From positions 30,477 through 94,476 of the forward strand of contig JAKPOU010000020.1 of NCBI GenBank assembly GCA_029547705.1: 64,000 bases of DNA. Direction: 5' to 3'. The position numbers and the translations under genes are program-made. The notes under the pieces are model-generated. The model made no database searches. It was not told where the DNA came from and worked only from the letters and a program-made list of their open reading frames with translations. The DNA is from Bacteroidota bacterium (GTDB taxonomy: Bacteria > Bacteroidota > Bacteroidia > Bacteroidales > VadinHA17). This document shows positions 44,253-53,264 of the stretch, piece after piece; the first letter of the stretch is position 1; the number at the start of each line of letters is the position of its first letter.

Positions 44253-45389
44253 TTATTTCGGTGCGATTTTGTAAAGCACCATTCCTATTGCAATGTAAAT
44301 AAAATTCGGAATCCATTCCGCTACCAGGGGACTGAGATTTCCCTTGAGGGAAAACTGGGATGCAAACTGCTGGAAAAATATATACGAAAAGCTAAGTGCC
44401 AGTCCTATGCCAATGTTCATGCCAATACCTCCCCTCACTTTCCTGGAGGACAGGGAGACACCTATGAGTGTAAGAATGAAAACGGCAAAGGGACTGGCAA
44501 AGCGCCGGTGTTTTTCTATCTTGAACAGCTTGATCTCCTCCGAACCCTGAAGCTCCAGCAATTCAATATATTCATCAAGTTCCCTGTAGGTCATCGTACT
44601 GACAAAACTGGGATCACGGGAAAAATCCTCCGGTTTTATATTCAGGGTGGTATCCATCACCGATCCCTTTGTCACTGTTTCTTCATGACCGTTTATTTCA
44701 CGGTAAACATAATTCATTATCGACCACTTGCTCGTAACGGAATCCCATGTCACGGTCGGAGCCGATATCTTTGAAAGCAGATTGCCCTCCTCGTCAAATT
44801 TCTCAATGGTGAAATTACGTCCCCTGAGATATATGGGACTGAAAGACTCTATATAGACGTAAACATTCCTGCTGACCTGCCTGTGGACATTTTCAATGTT
44901 GATCCTCCTCCCCCTGGGACGGTAATATTTGTCTTCAAAATCGAGCCTTACAAGATTGGAATGGGGTATCACGAAATTTGCCAGGCAGAAAATGACACCT
45001 GCAATAACAAAGGATGACAGAAAGTAGGGCCACATCATCCTGTGAAAACTCATTCCGCTGTTCAGGATGGCAATTATCTCAGTGTTGACTGCCATTCGGG
45101 AAGTAAAGAATATTACTGCAATAAACACGAACAGGGGTGCAAACAGCGTGGCAAAGAAGGGAATAAAATTGAAATAGTAATCAAATATCACTGCCTGCCA
45201 CGGAGCTTCATGTTCCATAAAATTGTCCAGTTTCTCCGACAGGTCGAAAACTACCGCAATGGCCAGGATGAGTGCCAGACTGAAAAGAAATGTCCCAAGG
45301 AATTTCCTTATAATGTAGAGATCTATTATTTTGGGTTTCAGCAATCTTAAAGTCTCACCGAAACTTTTTTTATCATTTTGTCTTTCCAT
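44253..45389 (-). CDS. LptF/LptG family permease
   Basis: 378 aa membrane protein of the YjgP/YjgQ family, the permease part of the LptBFG transporter that extracts lipopolysaccharide from the inner membrane. Start segment LYIIRKFLGTFLFSLAL, paired N-terminal helices (about 29-120), a beta-jellyroll periplasmic domain (about 140-280) and two or three C-terminal helices. The ATG at 45389 overlaps the 3' end of tgt by 43 bases and is preceded by AAGGGG, so overlap and coupling are plausible. Whether it acts as LptF or LptG is not clear from one gene. Confidence 0.9.
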   Translation of the reverse strand: MERQNDKKSFGETLRLLKPKIIDLYIIRKFLGTFLFSLALILAIAVVFDLSEKLDNFMEHEAPWQAVIFDYYFNFIPFFATLFAPLFVFIAVIFFTSRMAVNTEIIAILNSGMSFHRMMWPYFLSSFVIAGVIFCLANFVIPHSNLVRLDFEDKYYRPRGRRINIENVHRQVSRNVYVYIESFSPIYLRGRNFTIEKFDEEGNLLSKISAPTVTWDSVTSKWSIMNYVYREINGHEETVTKGSVMDTTLNIKPEDFSRDPSFVSTMTYRELDEYIELLELQGSEEIKLFKIEKHRRFASPFAVFILTLIGVSLSSRKVRGGIGMNIGIGLALSFSYIFFQQFASQFSLKGNLSPLVAEWIPNFIYIAIGMVLYKIAPK

Positions 45390-46474
45390 TTCTTGAATTC
45401 CCCTTCTTCAATTTTCCTGCGGGCATCGCTCATCAGTTTCAAATAGAATGCCAGGTTATGCAGACTTGCTATTTGTCCGCCGAGCATTTCACCCGAAACG
45501 ACAAGATGCCTCAGATATGCCTTTGAATATCTAAGACTCACTTCTGAAGCTCCTTCAGGATCTATCGGAGTGAAATCACTGATCCAGCGCCTGTTCTTTA
45601 TATTGATTATTCCCTGTGATGTGAAAAGCATGCCATTGCGGCCGTTCCTGGTAGGCATCACGCAGTCAAACATATCCGTCCCCCTTTCTATTGCCTCAAG
45701 CAGATTGGCAGGCGTCCCTACTCCCATCAGGTACCTGGGCTTGTCTTCCGGCAGAATCTCATTCACTATCTCGATTATCCTGTACATTTCATCTGCCGGT
45801 TCCCCTACGGAGAGGCCTCCGATCGCATTACCCGCCATACCTGTTTCCGCGATCCTTTCCGCAGACATTCTTCTCAGATCATCAAAGACCCCTCCCTGTA
45901 CAATCGGGAAGAGATACTGCCTGTGATTCCACAGGGGATCACTGTTTCTGAATCTTTCAACAGCCCTGCCGAGCCAGTTGTGTGTCAGCTCAACCGATTT
46001 AGCGGCATACCCGTGATCACAGGGAAAAGGCGCGCACTCATCAAGCGCCATGATAATGTCGCCTCCTATAACCCTCTGAATATCTATAACGTTTTCCGGG
46101 GTAAAAATATGCCTCGATCCGTCAATATGGGATTTGAAAATCACCCCTTCATCCGTCAGCTTCCGGTTCCCCGACAGGGAAAATACCTGGTAACCCCCGC
46201 TGTCAGTAAGTATGGGCCTGTTCCATGAAATAAAACTGTGAAGACCTCCCGACTCCCTGAGCACTTCCATGCCCGGGCGCAGATACAGGTGGTAGGTGTT
46301 GCCAAGAATTATCCGCGCATCAAGGTCTTCTTCAAGATCCCTCTGAAGAATTCCCTTAACGGTCCCCGCGGTTCCGACAGGCATGAAAACGGGGGTGTGG
46401 ATTATTCCGTGACCGGTTTTCAGTATTCCGGTCCTGGCCTTTGTATCCTTGTCCCTCGATCGGAGCTCAAACAT
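45347..46474 (-). CDS. tgt: Queuine tRNA-ribosyltransferase (zinc cysteines absent)
   Basis: Exchanges guanine-34 of GUN-anticodon tRNAs for preQ1. TIM barrel with general acid Asp91 (LTDSGGYQVF) and nucleophile Asp270 (MFDCVMPTRNGRNG), as in all Tgt. The usual C-x-C-x2-C zinc site before YSKAYLRHL is replaced by Gly308, Ser310 and Ser313; the fourth ligand His339 remains. Similar loss is, as I recall, seen in other Bacteroidota Tgt. The ATG at 46474 (375 aa) is chosen: upstream GTG and ATG codons lie before the -7 element. lptF/G follows with overlap. Confidence 0.95.
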   Translation of the reverse strand: MFELRSRDKDTKARTGILKTGHGIIHTPVFMPVGTAGTVKGILQRDLEEDLDARIILGNTYHLYLRPGMEVLRESGGLHSFISWNRPILTDSGGYQVFSLSGNRKLTDEGVIFKSHIDGSRHIFTPENVIDIQRVIGGDIIMALDECAPFPCDHGYAAKSVELTHNWLGRAVERFRNSDPLWNHRQYLFPIVQGGVFDDLRRMSAERIAETGMAGNAIGGLSVGEPADEMYRIIEIVNEILPEDKPRYLMGVGTPANLLEAIERGTDMFDCVMPTRNGRNGMLFTSQGIINIKNRRWISDFTPIDPEGASEVSLRYSKAYLRHLVVSGEMLGGQIASLHNLAFYLKLMSDARRKIEEGEFKKWKDKMIKKVSVRL

Positions 46475-46493
46475 AATTCTGACTTTGGTAGCA

Positions 46494-46501
46494 CAAATGT
46501 A
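46494..46501 (-). promoter_or_regulatory. -7 promoter element for tgt-lptF/G
   Basis: Reads TACATTTG on the minus strand, 19 bases before the tgt ATG at 46474. It rules out the in-frame GTG at 46513 and ATG at 46507 as starts. Confidence 0.55.
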
Positions 46502-46607
46502 ATTCATCCGCACCGCCTCAGGAAATTATGTGACGCTTTTTGTTGAAAACTATTCTTCACAATTAAAATATATCTTGCTAATATTGTGTCCGGATTATGA
46601 AAGTTCA

Positions 46608-47741
46608 ATGATATATCACGACAACCTCTTTCTTTCCGTTGTATTCATCATTTTTGCATTCTCTGCAGCGGTGCAGCTATTCCATTACCTCTGCTTCTAT
46701 CTTGCAGTATCCCTTTACAGGCATCCGGCAGAAGAAGAAACTGAAAAGAAGCCTGTTTCCGTTATCATTTGTGCAAGAAACGAAGCTGAAAACCTCCGGA
46801 AATTCCTGCCATCCATTCTGAAACAGGATTATCCTGAATATGAGGTAATTGTTGTCAACGATTGCTCGGAAGACAATACCTATGATGTCCTGGGCAGCTT
46901 TCTTCCTGATCATCCCCACCTCAAAATATCAACAATAAACAAGGATCCCCGCTTTACTCACAACAAGAAATTCGCACAGTTCATAGGCATCAAGGCTGCC
47001 TCAAACGACATCCTGCTTTTCACCGACTCAGACTGTGAAGCTGTTTCCCCGCGCTGGATTGAGATGATGGCATCCCGTTTCAGGGACGATATTCAGATAG
47101 TTCTCGGCTATGGCGGTTATATGAAGGGAAAGGGACTGCTCAACAAATATATCCGCTACGACACCTTTATGATAGCATTGCAGTATCTCGGAATGGCTGT
47201 CAGAAAGATACCCTACATGGGCGTAGGCCGTAACCTGGCATACCGGCGTTCATTATTCTTCGAGAAAAAGGGTTTCGAAGGCCATACCCACATCATTTCA
47301 GGTGATGATGACCTGTTTGTGAATGCAAATGCCACCGGAAGAAACACTTCCGTGGAAATCAGGCCCGAAAGCCATACCCGGTCGGTTCCCTGCCCCACCT
47401 TTGAATGCTGGGTTAAACAGAAAAAAAGACATTTTACCTCAGCACCCCTTTACAAAACATGGCATAAACTGATTATTGGAAGTGAGCTTCTTTCCAGGAT
47501 ATTATTTTATATCATGTTCATCATACTGATCATACCCCTGAACCTCTGGCAGGTCATTGCGGCAGTATTCGGACTAAGGCTGATAGTACAGATAATTGTC
47601 ATGATAAAGGCACAAAAGATACTAAATGAGAAAGGTATTGCGGGATTTTCATTATTTTTTGATATCTTTTCACCCGTGATTAACAGTGTTATTTTTTTAA
47701 GCAATACAATTACCAGACCAGGTAAAAACAAATGGAAATAA
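46608..47741 (+). CDS. Membrane-associated family 2 glycosyltransferase
   Basis: 377 aa. An N-terminal helix (about 6-30), a GT-A domain with SVIICARNEAENL, VVNDCSEDN, the nucleotide-sugar DSDCE motif, GDDDLF and the QKKRHF acceptor motif, and two or three C-terminal helices (about 290-365). Likely a processive or lipid-linked sugar transferase at the inner membrane. The ATG at 46608 is preferred over an upstream GTG since it starts just before the first helix. Cotranscribed with a sigma factor and rsmG; donor and acceptor are unknown. Confidence 0.88.
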   Translation: MIYHDNLFLSVVFIIFAFSAAVQLFHYLCFYLAVSLYRHPAEEETEKKPVSVIICARNEAENLRKFLPSILKQDYPEYEVIVVNDCSEDNTYDVLGSFLPDHPHLKISTINKDPRFTHNKKFAQFIGIKAASNDILLFTDSDCEAVSPRWIEMMASRFRDDIQIVLGYGGYMKGKGLLNKYIRYDTFMIALQYLGMAVRKIPYMGVGRNLAYRRSLFFEKKGFEGHTHIISGDDDLFVNANATGRNTSVEIRPESHTRSVPCPTFECWVKQKKRHFTSAPLYKTWHKLIIGSELLSRILFYIMFIILIIPLNLWQVIAAVFGLRLIVQIIVMIKAQKILNEKGIAGFSLFFDIFSPVINSVIFLSNTITRPGKNKWK

Positions 47742-48328
47742 ACCAGGAGCTTTCAGAAAAAGCGAAAGCCGATCTTATTCTTGTTGAAGATGCCAAAAAA
47801 GGCAGCGAGAAGGCTTTTGCAGGCCTCATGAACCGTTACAGGGATTCTATTTACTTTATGCTTCTCAAAATGGTCAACAATCCTGTTGATGCGGAAGACC
47901 TGACCATTGAAGCCTTCGGAAAGGCATTCAGAAGTATCGACAGCTACACCCCGCGCTTTGCATTCAGCACATGGCTTTTCATGATAGCCACAAACAACTG
48001 CATTGACTTCATCAGAAAGAAACAGGCTTCCCCTATTCCGGTGAATCAGGACAAGGATATCATGGATACCATGACGGTCAATATCCAGTCCGACCTTCCC
48101 GACCCTGAGGAAGCCCTGATAAATAACCAGAAAATAGCCACTCTCAGAAAAATTGTTGCCCAGCTGAAGTCACCCTACAGGGAAATAATTGAACTGAGAT
48201 ATTACCGGGAATATTCATACGAAGAAATCGCTACCGAACTGAAAATTCCCATCGGAACCGTAAAAGCCCAGTTATATCGTGCCAAAACACTTCTTTACAA
48301 TATATTTGTAAAAACCGGGGCAAGATAA
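47732..48328 (+). CDS. RNA polymerase sigma-70 factor, ECF-like
   Basis: 198 aa with region 2 (AFAGLMNRYRDSIYFMLLKM, DAEDLTIEAFGKAF, STWLFMIATNNCID) and region 4 (LKSPYREIIELRYY, YSYEEIATELKIPIGTVKAQ). It overlaps the glycosyltransferase by 10 bases and rsmG by 1 base (TAATG), so all three are coupled. There is no anti-sigma gene beside it, unlike the sigma at 9.5 kb. That suggests control by expression level or a constitutive role, which is inference. Confidence 0.92.
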   Translation: MEINQELSEKAKADLILVEDAKKGSEKAFAGLMNRYRDSIYFMLLKMVNNPVDAEDLTIEAFGKAFRSIDSYTPRFAFSTWLFMIATNNCIDFIRKKQASPIPVNQDKDIMDTMTVNIQSDLPDPEEALINNQKIATLRKIVAQLKSPYREIIELRYYREYSYEEIATELKIPIGTVKAQLYRAKTLLYNIFVKTGAR

Positions 48329-48975
48329 TGCCGGAGATCATATTCAAATACTTTCCTTCGCTGTCCGCCCTGCAGAAGGAACAGATATCAGGCCTGAAAC
48401 CCCTGTATGATGAGTGGAACAGTAAAATAAACGTCATATCACGCAGGGATATGGATAATTTCTATATCCGCCACGTACTCCATTCAATGGCAATAGCCAG
48501 GGTTTTTGCCTTCAGGCCGGGAAGCAGGATCCTGGATGCCGGCACGGGCGGCGGCTTTCCCGGAATACCCCTGGCAATACTGTTCCCGGAATCGGAATTC
48601 TCCCTTCTCGATTCAACCGGGAAAAAAATAAAAGTGGCAGGCAGCGTTGCAGATGCACTCAGACTAAAAAATATCAGACTGATAAATAAAAGAATTGAGG
48701 ATGAAAAGGGAAAATACGATTTCATTTCCGGCAGGGCTGTAACTGAATTTAACACCTTCGTGAAACTTACCGGTAAAAACCTGGAAAAAACCAGGGCCGG
48801 CGAGCCCGGAAATGGTATCATCTACCTGAAAGGAGGAGATTGTGGAAAAGAACCGGGAAAATACGGAGATCAGGTAAAAATTTGGGATATAAAAAATTTC
48901 TTCAGCGAGGATTTCTTTGAAACAAAAAGAATAATCTTCCTTGCAGAATCTGCAATCAGGCATCCGAAACCCTGA
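48328..48975 (+). CDS. rsmG: 16S rRNA (guanine527-N7)-methyltransferase
   Basis: SAM-dependent methylation of G527 in 16S rRNA. Rossmann fold with the SAM motif LDAGTGGGFPG (69-79), DSTGKKIKV and the SGRAVTEFNTF motif. 215 aa. Its start overlaps the sigma gene's stop by one base. Loss of RsmG gives low-level streptomycin resistance in other bacteria. Confidence 0.95.
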   Translation: MPEIIFKYFPSLSALQKEQISGLKPLYDEWNSKINVISRRDMDNFYIRHVLHSMAIARVFAFRPGSRILDAGTGGGFPGIPLAILFPESEFSLLDSTGKKIKVAGSVADALRLKNIRLINKRIEDEKGKYDFISGRAVTEFNTFVKLTGKNLEKTRAGEPGNGIIYLKGGDCGKEPGKYGDQVKIWDIKNFFSEDFFETKRIIFLAESAIRHPKP

Positions 48976-49126
48976 TGCTCCGGTTCCCCTGCCTCAGCCG
49001 GCGGAATTCCTTCCGCGTTTCAGCGGGTTTCCGGTTTCCGGCACCCCTCTTTTTGCTGCCGGAGAGATGGTTTTTCATATAAAATGTAAAAACATTCCGT
49101 ATAATTCATTTTTTTCAAAAAATAGC

Positions 49127-49134
49127 TATATTTG
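49127..49134 (+). promoter_or_regulatory. -7 promoter element for rpmH
   Basis: TATATTTG, full TAnnTTTG match, 40 bases before the rpmH ATG. A T-rich stretch lies where the -33 should be. Confidence 0.6.
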
Positions 49135-49173
49135 CGGTCTTAAATAAAACAAGGGAAAACCAGATTCTGAAAA

Positions 49174-49332
49174 ATGAAAAGGACTTATCAGCCTTCCAGA
49201 AGGAAAAGAGCAAACAAGCATGGATTCAGAGAAAGAATGTCTACCCGGAGCGGAAGGCGTGTTCTTTCTGCCCGGAGGGCAAAAGGCAGAAAAAAACTGA
49301 CAGTATCATCGGAACTCAGTGGCAAAGCCTGA
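49174..49332 (+). CDS. rpmH: Large ribosomal subunit protein bL34
   Basis: 52 aa, very basic: begins [18 protein letters not shown] and continues [19 protein letters not shown], the standard bL34 signature. Part of the 50S subunit near the exit-tunnel region of domain I of 23S rRNA. In many bacteria rpmH lies beside dnaA and rnpA; here it stands alone between rsmG and mqnE, with its own promoter and terminator. Confidence 0.98.
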   Translation: MKRTYQPSRRKRANKHGFRERMSTRSGRRVLSARRAKGRKKLTVSSELSGKA

Positions 49333-49354
49333 TTCTGATATCTAAATAATTACG

Positions 49355-49383
49355 AAAAGGTGCCCTGCAACGGCACCTTTTTT
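49355..49383 (+). terminator. Intrinsic terminator after rpmH
   Basis: AAAAGGTGCC and GGCACCTTTT form a perfect 10-bp stem with a 7-base loop, followed by further T's. A GTG inside the stem is thereby ruled out as the mqnE start. Confidence 0.85.
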
Positions 49384-49398
49384 GTTAATTCTCCGAAA

Positions 49399-50499
49399 AT
49401 GACCCGGATTCTTGACCATATCATTGATACAGACCTCAGGGAAACAGCCTTGAAAGTTGCATCCGGGAAACGGATAACACCGGATGAAGGCATTTTGCTC
49501 TATGAAAGGGGCGATCTGCCCGTTCTGGGCCTATTATCATCAATGGTCAGAAAAAGGATTAACGGCAATTATGCCTTTTATAACCGCAATTTTCATATTG
49601 AACCGACCAATATATGCATCTACAACTGCAGGTTCTGCTCATACCGGAAACCTGCCGGCGACCCGGAAAGCTGGGATTACAGCCATGATGAAATAATGAA
49701 TATGGTCAGGGCATTCGACGGGAAGAATGTTACCGAGGTTCATATCACGGGGGGCGTTCATCCCGCTCACGATGTTCACTATTACTGCTCACTTGTCGCA
49801 AAAATCAAGGCTCACAGACCGGAGCTGCACGTTAAGGCCTTTTCGGCCGTTGAGCTCGACCACATGATCAGGCTGGCAGGATTGACAACTGAGAAAGGAC
49901 TGAAACTTCTGAAAGAATCCGGCCTTGACTCCATTCCGGGCGGAGGTGCGGAAATATTCGATGAAAAGATCAGAAAACAGATAAGCAATGAAAAGGCCTC
50001 TTCAGAAAAATGGCTGAACATCCATGAAACGGCCCACCGCCTGGGTATCTCTTCAAATGCCACCATGCTTTACGGGCACCTCGAAACATGGCCGCACAGG
50101 ATAGACCATATGAACAGGCTGCGTAAGCTGCAGGATAAAACAGGCGGGTTCAATGCATTCATCCCTCTGAAATACAGGATGGCAAATAACAGGATGTCTC
50201 AGCTGGGGGAAGTAAGTATTATTGAAGACCTGAGGAATTATGCCGTTGCCAGGATATTCCTCGACAATATACCGCACATAAAAGCCTACTGGCCAATGAC
50301 GGGGAAAATTGTTGCACAGCTGAGTCTTTTCTTTGGAGCCGACGATCTTGACGGAACCATTGACGACACCACAAGAATATATTCGATGGCCGGGGCAGAG
50401 GAACAAAACCCGTCAATGACAGCCGGGGAGATCTCCTCACTTATTGCCGGGGCGGGCTATGAGCCGGTTGAAAGAGACTCCCTCTACCGGAGGGTTTAA
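49399..50499 (+). CDS. mqnE: Aminofutalosine synthase (radical SAM)
   Basis: Joins the enolpyruvyl group of 3-[(1-carboxyvinyl)oxy]benzoate to SAM to give aminofutalosine in the futalosine menaquinone pathway. Radical-SAM cluster motif CxxxCxxC at Cys73, Cys77, Cys80 (CIYNCRFC), then ITGGVHPAHDV, GLDSIPGGGAEIFDE and SNATMLYGHLET, which separate MqnE from MqnC and CofH. 366 aa from the ATG at 49399. Other mqn genes are not in the window. It implies anaerobic or microaerobic respiration with menaquinone. Confidence 0.92.
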   Translation: MTRILDHIIDTDLRETALKVASGKRITPDEGILLYERGDLPVLGLLSSMVRKRINGNYAFYNRNFHIEPTNICIYNCRFCSYRKPAGDPESWDYSHDEIMNMVRAFDGKNVTEVHITGGVHPAHDVHYYCSLVAKIKAHRPELHVKAFSAVELDHMIRLAGLTTEKGLKLLKESGLDSIPGGGAEIFDEKIRKQISNEKASSEKWLNIHETAHRLGISSNATMLYGHLETWPHRIDHMNRLRKLQDKTGGFNAFIPLKYRMANNRMSQLGEVSIIEDLRNYAVARIFLDNIPHIKAYWPMTGKIVAQLSLFFGADDLDGTIDDTTRIYSMAGAEEQNPSMTAGEISSLIAGAGYEPVERDSLYRRV

Positions 50500-50519
50500 C
50501 CAGATAATAATTTTATCCT

Positions 50520-50527
50520 TACATTTG
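50520..50527 (+). promoter_or_regulatory. -7 promoter element for the PASTA gene
   Basis: TACATTTG, full match, 28 bases before the ATG at 50555. The -33 region is poor. Confidence 0.5.
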
Positions 50528-50554
50528 CGTTATCAATAATGTACATCTGTCCGT

Positions 50555-51406
50555 ATGAGCTTAAAGAAATTCATCCTCAGTAAACTGTTTCTAAAACAGC
50601 TCGGTATAGCCTTCCTGATCACCATCGGAACAATCTTCATACTGATGATCAGCCTGAACATATATACACGTCACGGACAGGCAGTTCCGGTACCCGATTT
50701 CACAGGTCTCAACATGGAGGAAACCAAAGCCCTGGCAAAAAAATCAAAAATGAAATACCAGGTGGTGGATTCCGTGTATACATCCCATGTTATGAGAGGC
50801 TGTGTGGCTGAACAAAATCCAAGGCCGGGCTTCAGGGTCAAGAAACGAAGAACCATATCATTGACGATCAATGCATTTCGTCCGGAAATGGTGGCTGTTC
50901 CCGATCTTCTTGACCTGCCCTTAAGACAGGCGATCTCACTGATAGAAAGTACCGGACTGGTAATGGGAACATTGCGCTACAAACCCGATCTTTCGGTAAA
51001 TGTCGTTCTGAGCCAGCTATTCAATGGCAAGGAAATCACTCCGGGTGATTCGATTCAGAAAGGTTCGGTAATCGACCTTGTCCTGGGCAAAGGCCTCAGC
51101 AATCAGAGGACTGCGGTACCCAACCTGATAGGCCTGCCCCTTGAGGATGCTGCCGGCAGAATACTCGGGGCCTCCCTGAATCTGGGCACATTTATTTTTG
51201 ACAGGACAGTACGTACGGGAGAGGACAGCCTGAGAGCCTTCGTATACAAACAGAATCCTGAATACCGTGAGGATGCCACGCTGCAGCTGGGATCTTCCAT
51301 CTACCTGTGGATGACAACCGATTCACTCAAGCTGCCCGCCGACTCTGCATTTGTCAGAGCCGACACTACAATGACAACGGCTGTATTAGCGGGAAAGGTA
51401 CATTAA
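50555..51406 (+). CDS. Membrane-anchored protein with three PASTA domains
   Basis: 283 aa: short cytoplasmic N-terminus, one transmembrane helix (about 14-35), then three PASTA modules (about 43-108, 113-180, 186-256), each starting with a VPDF/VPDL/VPNL-type segment. PASTA domains bind peptidoglycan stem peptides in other proteins. No kinase or transpeptidase domain is attached; the protein ends in a short Ser/Thr-rich tail. Located directly upstream of a T9SS cargo gene, rluD and ddl on one strand. A periplasmic cell-wall-sensing or scaffolding role is inferred. Confidence 0.88.
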   Translation: MSLKKFILSKLFLKQLGIAFLITIGTIFILMISLNIYTRHGQAVPVPDFTGLNMEETKALAKKSKMKYQVVDSVYTSHVMRGCVAEQNPRPGFRVKKRRTISLTINAFRPEMVAVPDLLDLPLRQAISLIESTGLVMGTLRYKPDLSVNVVLSQLFNGKEITPGDSIQKGSVIDLVLGKGLSNQRTAVPNLIGLPLEDAAGRILGASLNLGTFIFDRTVRTGEDSLRAFVYKQNPEYREDATLQLGSSIYLWMTTDSLKLPADSAFVRADTTMTTAVLAGKVH

Positions 51407-51411
51407 TCCTG

Positions 51412-53256
51412 ATGATCAGAAGAAATCTACTGAATATTGCAATCCTCCTGAGCTTCACAGGAAATCTGACGGGCCAGGAAATTGTTATCGGCCTTACCTC
51501 AAATCCGGTACTGAAAAATACCCCTTCACGGTCTGCAAAATCTTTTTCAGCCGAACAACTGACACTTCCGTTCTTCGATGATTTCTCCGGAAGAGATATT
51601 TATCCCGATCCCGCAAAATGGAGTGACGATAATGTGTTTATAAACAATACATATTCCCGGGATCAGATCACAACAGGAATTGCCACATTTGATGCACTCG
51701 ACAGAACAGGCAGACTATACGGGGAAGCATCTCCGGTAACATTCAGGGCCGATGTCCTGACTTCACAACCCATAGACCTTGCCTACACAGCGGCTGACAA
51801 TATCCGGCTCAGTTTCTTTTACCAGCCGGGCGGCATAGGTGACATGCCCGAGAAAAATGACACCCTCACCCTCCATTTCTTCGCACCTGACGAAAATAAG
51901 TGGTATTCGGTATGGAGAGCCTACGGCGATTCTTCAGGGATATTCAGACTGGCCATGCTGAAAATAGATGATCCCAGGTTCCTTAAAACGGGCTTCCGGT
52001 TCAGGTTTATAAATTATGCCAGTCTTAGCCGCAGCAAAACCGACCTTTCCATGACAGGCAACTGTGACCACTGGAATATAGACTATGTACTGCTGGATAA
52101 AAACAGAAGCAGCAGAGATACCATTTTCCACGATGTGGCATTCAGGAAACCATTCCGGTCGCTTCTAAAAAATCACGAGGCCATGCCACCCGCACATTTC
52201 AACAAGATATACCTTCAGGAAATGGGGGATAACATCCCGATAAGCTACCGTAACAACGACACCATTGTCAGGAATGTCACAAGAAACTTCAGAATATGGG
52301 ATGTCTACAAAAATGAGGAAGCAATATCTTTCTCAGCCGGAGCTGCAAATGTCGGTCCTCTTGAGAATGTTGACTACAATGCCAGCCTGTTCTATACTTT
52401 CAACACAATAGGCCGGGATTCCGCGCTCTTCAAGATAAACGCATGGCTTAAGACCGACGATTTTGATCCCAAAACAAACGATACCGTTACCTATTTCCAG
52501 GTATTCAGAAACTATTTTGCCTATGACGACGGTTCGGCTGAGGCAGGTTACGGCATTAACGGCCTCGGATCGAGAAATGCAATGGTTGCGGTGAGGTTCA
52601 GGGCCTACACCCGGGATACTCTCAGAGCCATAAGCATCTGTTTCAATGACAGCTATATGCGGGCTAACCGGAGAAGCTTCAGTCTCATGGTATGGAACGA
52701 CAACAACGGCCTGCCGGGCGATGTTATCTATACAAGACAGGAAACAATGGTTGAGCAGGCAGGGGATATAAACGGCTTCCATACATATTTTCTGCCCTCG
52801 GGTGTTGCCGTGGAGGATAATTTCTATGTCGGATGGAAACAGCAGTCAGAAACCTTTCTCAATGCCGGATTCGACCTCAACACACCCCACAGGGGCAATC
52901 TGCTGTATTGGATAAACGGCAGCTGGTTCACCTCCCAGCATTCCGGTACTCTCATGATAAGACCCGTGGTCGGGCCTCCTGTCAGAACATCCGTTCATGA
53001 TGTTTACCATAATCCGGAAACGCCTCTGCGCTTCCATCCCAATCCTGCAAGGGATTATATATCCTTCGACAGAAAGGATCTGACAGAAACGGACCAGTAT
53101 GATGTTTCCGTTTTTGATCTCAACGGGAGGGAGCTTCTGAAAGTGAAAATGACGGATAAAACAGATATCTCCTCATTGAAACCGGGTGCCTACATTATTG
53201 TTCTTGGCAGGAACGGGAAAGCGGTGGGATACAGCCGCCTCATCAAAATAAAGTAA
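51412..53256 (+). CDS. Secreted protein with T9SS C-terminal sorting domain
   Basis: 614 aa. Signal peptide MIRRNLLNIAILLSFTGN, cut after LTGQ; several beta-rich modules of no recognised family (one starting FFDDFSGRDIYPDP, a second around 435-535); and a C-terminal type A sorting domain of about 75 residues (FHPNPARDYISF, then GAYIIVLGRNGKAVGYSRLI). T9SS exports such proteins over the outer membrane and often anchors them. I chose the ATG at 51412, five bases after the PASTA stop, since it starts the signal peptide. rluD follows after 8 bases. Confidence 0.88.
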   Translation: MIRRNLLNIAILLSFTGNLTGQEIVIGLTSNPVLKNTPSRSAKSFSAEQLTLPFFDDFSGRDIYPDPAKWSDDNVFINNTYSRDQITTGIATFDALDRTGRLYGEASPVTFRADVLTSQPIDLAYTAADNIRLSFFYQPGGIGDMPEKNDTLTLHFFAPDENKWYSVWRAYGDSSGIFRLAMLKIDDPRFLKTGFRFRFINYASLSRSKTDLSMTGNCDHWNIDYVLLDKNRSSRDTIFHDVAFRKPFRSLLKNHEAMPPAHFNKIYLQEMGDNIPISYRNNDTIVRNVTRNFRIWDVYKNEEAISFSAGAANVGPLENVDYNASLFYTFNTIGRDSALFKINAWLKTDDFDPKTNDTVTYFQVFRNYFAYDDGSAEAGYGINGLGSRNAMVAVRFRAYTRDTLRAISICFNDSYMRANRRSFSLMVWNDNNGLPGDVIYTRQETMVEQAGDINGFHTYFLPSGVAVEDNFYVGWKQQSETFLNAGFDLNTPHRGNLLYWINGSWFTSQHSGTLMIRPVVGPPVRTSVHDVYHNPETPLRFHPNPARDYISFDRKDLTETDQYDVSVFDLNGRELLKVKMTDKTDISSLKPGAYIIVLGRNGKAVGYSRLIKIK

Positions 53257-53264
53257 TACCCGGA

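Noticed and set aside
49360..49398. GTG start for mqnE within the rpmH terminator
   Set aside because: It lies inside a perfect 10-bp terminator stem; the ATG at 49399 gives the normal N-terminus.
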